10,186 bases of DNA from Myxococcales bacterium. Its GTDB lineage: Bacteria; Myxococcota_A; Bradymonadia; Bradymonadales; Bradymonadaceae. The number at the start of each line of letters is the position of its first letter. Position 1 is the first letter of the stretch. Under the pieces are notes generated by a model that worked only from the letters and a program-made list of their open reading frames with translations, was not told the DNA's origin and did no database searches. Both the position numbers and the translations under genes were made by a program. The stretch is from the NCBI GenBank assembly GCA_007120615.1, contig SKNI01000568.1, positions 1-10,186 on the forward strand, read 5' to 3'. Shown piece by piece: positions 6,474-10,186 of the stretch.

Positions 6474-7970
6474 ATGACGTCTCGCATCCCAACATTTGCG
6501 CTCTCCCTGCTGGTTATCTTACTCTGGGCGGGCACGGCGTTTGCCCAGGTACCGGAGACGCTGACCTACCAGGGCCAACTCGCCGATAGCTCCGGTCAAC
6601 CCGTCGACGACACCGTGGAGGTCACCTTTCGGATCTACGATGCGTCATCTGGCGGAAGCGAGATTTGGACCGAGACGCAGGCTACGATCGATGTCAACGG
6701 AGGCTATCTGTCGGCTACCCTGGGGGACTCTGAACCGCTGCTCGATGCATTCGACGGCTCTCAGCGGTGGCTGGAGGTCGCGATAAACGACCAGACCATG
6801 GCGCCGCGCACCGAGCTCGACACGGTGCCCTATGCGCTGCGGGCGGCGAGCGCCTCGGATGCGGACACCCTGGGCGGAATGACCGTCAATGATATCACCG
6901 CCGGGGAGGCATCGGAGGCGGTCGATATTAATTACGATAATGAAGTATCCGGACTGGACGCGCAGGACGTACAGGCTGCGATCGACGAACTCGCCGCGCT
7001 TCGAGCCGAGGTGCTGAGTCTGCAAGCTGCTGTGGCGGCCAATGAATCAAATATTACCGACAATACGGACGCGATCGCAGATAAGGCCGACGCCTCGGAC
7101 GTATCGGATAATGCGAATCGTATCGATGCGGTGCAGACGGATGTCTTGGAGAATGTCGACGCAATCGCAACTATGAGTGGCAATATGAGCAGCAATGCTG
7201 ACGCCATTGGTGAGTTGCAGACGTTGACTCAGGACATGACCCGAGAAGAGATCAATGACGCGATGTCGGTGAGATTCGACGGCGTCAACGTGCATGTGCG
7301 AAACGGGGCGGGCAGTCAATCCGAGATAAACGGCACCGGCAACCTCATTGTCGGCTATGACGAAGTCAGCGCAGAAGATCTGAACCAAACCGGTTCGCAC
7401 AACCTGGTGGTCGGAGCCGACCATAGCTATACCAGCCATGGTGGGGCAGTCTTCGGGAGTGGGAACTCCATCTCAAGCCCCTATGCCACGGTTACGGGAG
7501 GACAAAGCAACACGGCCAGTGGTGACTTTTCGTCGGTGAGTGGCGGCGAACGCAACGAGGCCAGTGGTAACTATTCGTCGGTGAGTGGCGGCGACTCGAA
7601 CATGGCCAATGGTGACTTTTCGTCGGTGAGTGGCGGCGAACGCAACGAGGCCAATGGTAACTATTCGTCGGTGAGCGGGGGGAGACAGAATACTGCCAGC
7701 GCCAACAATTCGTCAGTGAGTGGCGGCTGGAACAATGAAGCCAGCGGTCTCCATTCGTCGGTGAGCGGTGGTTTCACCAACGTGGCCAGCGGCGACCAGG
7801 CATCGGTGTGCGGCGGCCAAACCAACACGGCCAGCGGTGACTTTTCGTCGGTGAGTGGAGGCGAAGGCAACGAGGCCAGTGGTAACTCGACGTCGGTGAG
7901 TGGCGGCTTGAATCGCTCATTAAGCAGTGACCATCACTGGCGAGCCGGCAATACATCGGCCAATCCCTGA
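6474..7970 (+). CDS. Secreted coiled-coil protein with YadA-head-like beta-roll repeats
   Basis: From ATG at 6474 the protein has 498 aa. Residues 1-24 are a classic signal peptide (MTSRIPTF... ending AGTAFA|QVP). Residues 29-122 form an N-terminal beta domain (LTYQGQLADSSGQPV ... VPYALRAA) common in myxobacterial secreted proteins. About 160-260 is Ala/Asp/Asn-rich and likely coiled coil, then 'GTGNLIVGY' and 'GSHNLVVGA' (~287-314). Ten GG pairs spaced exactly 15 residues apart follow (342-478; consensus SSVSGGxxNxASGxx), as in YadA/Hep_Hag left-handed beta-roll heads. The tail, LNRSLSSDHHWRAG, is the usual ending of such proteins. There is no C-terminal beta-barrel, so it is not a complete trimeric autotransporter. 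AAGG lies 7 nt before 6474. The frame is also open to ATG 6405 (GGAG 7 nt upstream), which would add 23 residues and spoil the signal peptide. Adhesive or matrix role is inference. Confidence 0.88.
   Translation: MTSRIPTFALSLLVILLWAGTAFAQVPETLTYQGQLADSSGQPVDDTVEVTFRIYDASSGGSEIWTETQATIDVNGGYLSATLGDSEPLLDAFDGSQRWLEVAINDQTMAPRTELDTVPYALRAASASDADTLGGMTVNDITAGEASEAVDINYDNEVSGLDAQDVQAAIDELAALRAEVLSLQAAVAANESNITDNTDAIADKADASDVSDNANRIDAVQTDVLENVDAIATMSGNMSSNADAIGELQTLTQDMTREEINDAMSVRFDGVNVHVRNGAGSQSEINGTGNLIVGYDEVSAEDLNQTGSHNLVVGADHSYTSHGGAVFGSGNSISSPYATVTGGQSNTASGDFSSVSGGERNEASGNYSSVSGGDSNMANGDFSSVSGGERNEANGNYSSVSGGRQNTASANNSSVSGGWNNEASGLHSSVSGGFTNVASGDQASVCGGQTNTASGDFSSVSGGEGNEASGNSTSVSGGLNRSLSSDHHWRAGNTSANP
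7473..7907 (+). repeat. 45-bp in-frame tandem repeats, about ten units, with a 90-bp higher-order unit
   Basis: The repeat codes for the 15-residue beta-roll units. Bases 7521-7585 and 7611-7675 are identical at 64 of 65 positions, 90 bp apart, and a third close copy starts near 7837. This shows recent internal duplication of two-unit blocks. The 45-bp length keeps the reading frame whatever the copy number. Confidence 0.93.
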
Positions 7971-8025
7971 ACCCCGGCCTCCGATACTGCGGACCTCTCC
8001 GTTGGTTCACTGGTTCGATTGTGAT

Positions 8026-8084
8026 TTTCGGGCCACCAACAACCCCAAACACCAGATAAGCCCGCATCCATCCTCTCCGGCGCC
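8026..8084 (+). repeat. 59-bp direct repeat, copy 1, upstream of the cupin gene
   Basis: Bases 8026-8084 match 8799-8857 at 55 of 59 positions in the same orientation, 773 bp apart, exactly bracketing the cupin gene. Core: CCACCAACAACCCCAAAC, then CAGATAAGCCCGCATCCATC. It is noncoding on both strands as far as I can judge, although short open frames on the minus strand cross it. Confidence 0.92.
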
Positions 8085-8107
8085 CTGAACTACGGGTGCC
8101 GGAGAGG
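8072..8107. terminator. GC-rich hairpin downstream of the secreted repeat protein gene
   Basis: Arms 8072-8085 and 8094-8107 pair over 14 bp with a single G-T wobble (8082 with 8097), around an 8-nt loop (TGAACTAC). It lies about 100 nt after the stop at 7970 and before the cupin gene. No T-run follows on either strand, so a classical intrinsic terminator is uncertain; it may be part of the intergenic repeat. The equivalent hairpin after copy 2 (from 8845) is degenerate. Confidence 0.45.
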
Positions 8108-8160
8108 AAGGATGTCAAAATCACTGCGGTCAGCGCTCTTGAGCACCTGGCCGTTGGCCG

Positions 8161-8188
8161 TTGATTTTTTCTCGTGGCCAAGTATTAC
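8161..8188 (+). promoter_or_regulatory. Possible promoter of the cupin gene
   Basis: TTGATT at 8161-8166 and TATTAC at 8183-8188 are spaced by 16 bp, each matching the sigma-70 consensus at 4 of 6 positions. The predicted start is near 8195, giving a leader of about 35 nt. The site lies inside the interval bracketed by the 59-bp repeats, so the gene would carry its own promoter. Confidence 0.3.
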
Positions 8189-8229
8189 GGGGGAGCCAAT
8201 AACCCACCTGGAGAAAGGAAATACGCGAG

Positions 8230-8778
8230 ATGGAACGCACGATCACAAACCCTGTTTTTGAAGATGAAGTACGATTTGTGAAGACCGCTGAAGAGACCTC
8301 CGGAGAGGTCACGGAGTTGGAGATCACACTGAAGCCCGGGGGCAGCAATGAGCTCCACTACCACCAGACGTATACGGAGACATTTACCGCGGTTGACGGC
8401 AAGTTGGGGGTGCAACTCGGTCCCAAAGGGGAAGAAAAGATTCTGGAGCCGGGCGAATCGGCGGAGGTGGAAAAAGGCCAGATTCACGCTTTTTTTAATC
8501 CCACCGACGCCGACATCACCTTTAAGGTCGAGCTGCGACCGGGGCACGCGGGCTTTGAGCAGTCTCTGCGGATCATGTACGGGCTGGCCCACGACGGCGA
8601 AGTCAACGGGGAGGGAATGCCCACCAACCTCAAATATCTGGGTGTCATTGCCCGCCTGAGCGAAATGCGCTCCCCCAAGCGATTGCTGAAGGTTTTGGAG
8701 CCGCTAATCCTCTGGCTTGGCAAGCGAGCCGAAGCAGACGGGACCCGCGATCGGCTGGTCGATAAATATTGTCGATGA
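8230..8778 (+). CDS. Single-domain cupin family protein
   Basis: The 182-aa protein holds both cupin motifs. Motif 1 is HYHQTYTETFTAVDG (His43, His45, Glu50, Gly57). Motif 2 is PGESAEVEKGQIHAFFN (Gly75, Gly83, His86, Asn90), with Glu-Lys in place of the usual Pro-x. His43, His45, Glu50 and His86 form a full metal-binding set, so a metal-dependent cupin is expected; substrate and reaction cannot be told from sequence. Residues ~115-182 form a helical, basic C-terminal extension (MYGLAHDGEVNG ... KRLLKVLEPLILWLGKRAEA) with an amphipathic or hydrophobic stretch at ~155-163. There is no signal peptide, so it is cytoplasmic. AGGA (8216-8219) is 10 nt before the ATG, a rather long spacing. The gene is bracketed by 59-bp direct repeats and its 3' end is duplicated at 5711-5794. 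Confidence 0.9.
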   Translation: MERTITNPVFEDEVRFVKTAEETSGEVTELEITLKPGGSNELHYHQTYTETFTAVDGKLGVQLGPKGEEKILEPGESAEVEKGQIHAFFNPTDADITFKVELRPGHAGFEQSLRIMYGLAHDGEVNGEGMPTNLKYLGVIARLSEMRSPKRLLKVLEPLILWLGKRAEADGTRDRLVDKYCR

Positions 8779-8790
8779 TCAGCGAACCGA
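8707..8790 (+). repeat. 84-bp direct repeat, downstream copy, covering the cupin 3' end
   Basis: This copy matches 5711-5794 at 83 of 84 positions. It covers the last 24 codons of the cupin including the stop, plus 12 bp beyond it, so this is the intact source-like copy. After 8790 similarity weakens (CGAATCTCT against TGACTCTCT) and then ends. Confidence 0.95.
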
Positions 8791-9091
8791 CGAATCTCTT
8801 TCGGACCACCAACAACCCCAAACGTCAGATAAGCCCGCATCCATCCTCTCCGGCCCCCGTAGTTGAGGGAGGGCGCGGGGGAGGTGGCCGAGCGCGCTGT
8901 GAGTGAATGTAATGCGCGAACGAGTGGTCCAGGGCTGAGAGCGAGGTCGGAGGGGACCCGACGATAAATAGAAGCGTTTCAAGGCGAGCGCCACGGATTT
9001 TGGAGCTTCTTTGCATGGACTTACCTTCTGGATCCAGTGAGCAGCCCTGAATCAAAAACGGGGCAGAAACATCTGATCGTAAGGAGATACG
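8779..9091. other. Gene-free spacer between the cupin and SnoaL-like genes
   Basis: This 313-bp spacer carries the end of the 84-bp repeat, the second 59-bp repeat, and a GC-rich stretch (8858-8960). That stretch contains the 15-nt block GAGCGAGGTCGGAGG (8939-8953), whose reverse complement occurs at 5635-5649. No gene with a plausible start and ribosome site is seen on either strand, and no clear promoter for the downstream gene was identified. Confidence 0.6.
8799..8857 (+). repeat. 59-bp direct repeat, copy 2, downstream of the cupin gene
   Basis: Second copy of the repeat at 8026-8084; the four differences are at 8805, 8824, 8825 and 8855. It begins 20 bp after the cupin stop. Nothing at its edges resembles a transposase target duplication or a recognisable integron attC core. 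Confidence 0.92.
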
Positions 9092-9547
9092 ATGAGCACC
9101 CAGAACAATAAGCAGAGTCTAAAACGTTCGATGGACGAGGTCTGGACGCAGGGAAATATCGACAAGGTCAACGAGTTTTATGCCGACGATCTGGTCGAAC
9201 ATAATCCCTACGGTGATATCGAGGGAATCGAGGCCTACCGGCAATTCGTAAACGTGATTCGAGAGACCTACTCCAACCTGCGAGTGACGCCCCATAATGT
9301 CATCGCCGACGGGGATTACGTGGCCTGCATCTACACGGTGGAGGGCAAGCACACCGGCCAGGTGGGAGACGTGGAGCCCACTCATAAACAGGTCTCTGTG
9401 CCGGGCACGTTTATGGGACGAGTGGAGAATGGAAAGATCGTGGAGGCCTGGAATAACTTCGACCTGGCGAAGCTGCTGATGCAGGTGGGGACGATGTCGC
9501 AGCCGTCTTTTGTGGAGGAGCGGGAAGGGCAGGTTCGGGGCCGTTGA
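9092..9547 (+). CDS. SnoaL-like / ester-cyclase family protein (NTF2 fold)
   Basis: The 151-aa protein matches the small SnoaL-like polyketide-cyclase/NTF2-like fold: helical start (LKRSMDEVWTQGNIDKVNEF), 'YADDLVEHNP' with His37, 'VIADGDYVACIYTVEGKHTG' (70-89), 'GTFMGRVENGKIVEAW' (105-120), 'NFDLAKLLMQVG' (122-133). The GKIVEAW and FD...QVG motifs are typical of the family. Characterised SnoaL members close polyketide rings by acid-base catalysis, but most bacterial relatives of this size are of unknown substrate, and no polyketide genes are nearby. There is no signal peptide, so cytoplasmic. AAGGAG (9081-9086) sits 5 nt before the ATG, the best ribosome site in the window, suggesting strong expression. 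It is monocistronic by spacing, 313 bp from the cupin and followed by a hairpin. Confidence 0.88.
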   Translation: MSTQNNKQSLKRSMDEVWTQGNIDKVNEFYADDLVEHNPYGDIEGIEAYRQFVNVIRETYSNLRVTPHNVIADGDYVACIYTVEGKHTGQVGDVEPTHKQVSVPGTFMGRVENGKIVEAWNNFDLAKLLMQVGTMSQPSFVEEREGQVRGR

Positions 9548-9557
9548 TTCATTTTAG

Positions 9558-9589
9558 GGAGCGCGGACGGGGACCCCCGCCCGCGCTCC
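9558..9589 (+). terminator. GC-rich hairpin after the SnoaL-like gene (possible terminator or REP-like element)
   Basis: Bases 9558-9571 pair with 9576-9589 over 14 positions with one A-C mismatch (9567/9580) around a 4-nt loop. A short GTTT follows, so the U-tract is poor. It begins 11 nt after the SnoaL-like stop codon, a good terminator position. Its core, GGAGCGCGGACGGGGAC, shares sequence with the arms of the palindrome at 655-730. Confidence 0.55.
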
Positions 9590-9740
9590 GTTTCGGGCGC
9601 ATCACAGGGTCCTTGCGCTCATTAATTCCTTGATGTTACAAAATTAGCACGTCTTAGAAATCCGTTCGGGGGTTTCTTGCAGTAGATGTAGGCAATTCGC
9701 GCATGTGGCGCGACTTTCTCTTACTATTGTGAGGTTGATC

Positions 9741-10186
9741 ATGGCTGGAACACTGTCCAATTATTTCTCTTTTTATCAATTGCCCGCGGGTCGACGAATC
9801 TTTTTGCTCGACGCCATCGCCCGTCTGGCCCGAGCCGACGGCAAGACCGAGCTTGCCGACCACGCCGAGGAGGCGGCGGAGGCCGATCGGGAGGTGCTGC
9901 AGAAAGAGACCAAGTGGAGGGCGCAGCGAAACATCAACGATGGAGCCCGAGCGGGGGCGGCTCGGATTGACGCGCTGGTGGATCAGTCCATATCGACGAT
10001 ATCGGTGACGGCGGAGCGCTGGAAGAGGGTCATGGATCCGGGCGACCCCAATGTACCGATAGCCGAGGAGTTTCTGGAGAAATTCTATCCCGAGGGCGCC
10101 GGCGCTATCACCTCCATGCGCTACGAAGAGCAGCTCGCTCTGGTCCAGCAGATGCTGCGGCAATGGCAGGAGCCGAAGTGGCGAAA
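9741..10186 (+). CDS. Unrecognised protein, N-terminal 148 residues, runs off the right edge
   Basis: ATG at 9741 opens a frame that stays open to the window end (148 full codons). GAGG at 9731-9734 lies 6 nt upstream, a good ribosome site, and the frame shows GC-rich third positions like the other genes here. The product starts MAGTLSNYFSFYQLPAGRRI, has no signal peptide or membrane segment, and is rich in Ala, Arg and Glu. A likely long helix runs from ~18 to ~90 (ELADHAEEAAEADREVLQ). A more ordered segment follows at ~100-140 (PNVPIAEEFLEKFYPEG, SMRYEEQLALVQQ). I do not recognise the family. It is probably cytoplasmic and may be helical-bundle or coiled coil. A competing minus-strand open frame (9654-10163) lacks these coding signs. 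Confidence 0.7.
   Translation, partial: MAGTLSNYFSFYQLPAGRRIFLLDAIARLARADGKTELADHAEEAAEADREVLQKETKWRAQRNINDGARAGAARIDALVDQSISTISVTAERWKRVMDPGDPNVPIAEEFLEKFYPEGAGAITSMRYEEQLALVQQMLRQWQEPKWR

Noticed and set aside
7661..7870. Minus-strand open frame with repeated PPLTDE units
   Set aside because: It is the antisense image of the 45-bp beta-roll repeat; periodic DNA gives periodic frames on both strands.
7473..7907. Regularly spaced repeats that might be a CRISPR array
   Set aside because: Units are contiguous 45-bp coding repeats in frame with the secreted protein, without distinct spacers.
8026..8110. Possible integron attC site upstream of the cupin cassette
   Set aside because: The hairpin is suggestive, but I could not find the paired RYYYAAC and GTTRRRY core sites in the right places, and there is no integrase gene.
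9654..10163. 169-codon minus-strand open frame over the right-edge gene
   Set aside because: The plus-strand frame from 9741 has a well-placed GAGG, GC-rich third positions and stays open to the edge; the minus frame has none of these and an odd composition.

Overview
The window reads as a chromosomal segment of a GC-rich Gram-negative bacterium. Lipoprotein signals, periplasmic and surface protein architectures, and a secreted protein of the type abundant in Myxococcota (former Deltaproteobacteria) point to that phylum or a relative such as the Bradymonadales. This placement comes from protein style only; there is no rRNA or other marker.

Left part (1-5527): a truncated minus-strand gene for a probable lipoprotein with Ig-like domains runs off the left edge. 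A 76-bp nested palindrome lies between it and a divergent plus-strand gene for a MoxR-family AAA+ ATPase (835-1812). Facing the ATPase gene, on the minus strand, is a two-gene operon: a DUF58 membrane protein (5527-4292) and a large DUF3488/transglutaminase/DUF4129 membrane protein (4295-1971), joined by a 4-bp GTGA overlap. These three families normally lie co-directionally and act as one envelope-associated unit. Here the ATPase gene is convergent with its partners across a purine-rich spacer that carries a CGCAGAG-type repeat.

Middle part (5528-8229): a 518-bp gene-free stretch holds a likely promoter for the DUF58 operon, a 3'-end duplicate of the downstream cupin gene, and a likely promoter for a surface-protein pair. 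The pair is a small lipoprotein (6046-6402) with GEPDA-type linker repeats and a secreted protein (6474-7970) with a coiled coil and ten 15-residue YadA-head-like repeats but no membrane anchor.

Right part (8230-10186): a single-domain cupin gene (8230-8778) is bracketed by 59-bp direct repeats, giving it the look of a cassette. It is followed by a SnoaL-like/NTF2-fold gene (9092-9547), a strong GC hairpin, and the 5' part of an unrecognised cytoplasmic protein (9741 to the right edge).

The most unusual structure is the repeat landscape around the cupin gene. Its last ~70 bp plus 12 bp of downstream sequence recur 83/84 identical about 3 kb upstream, and other fragments of the same intergenic material recur in inverted orientation. 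This indicates recent duplication or rearrangement that has put the surface-protein pair between two direct repeats. No CRISPR array, tRNA, rRNA, transposase or integrase gene was seen.
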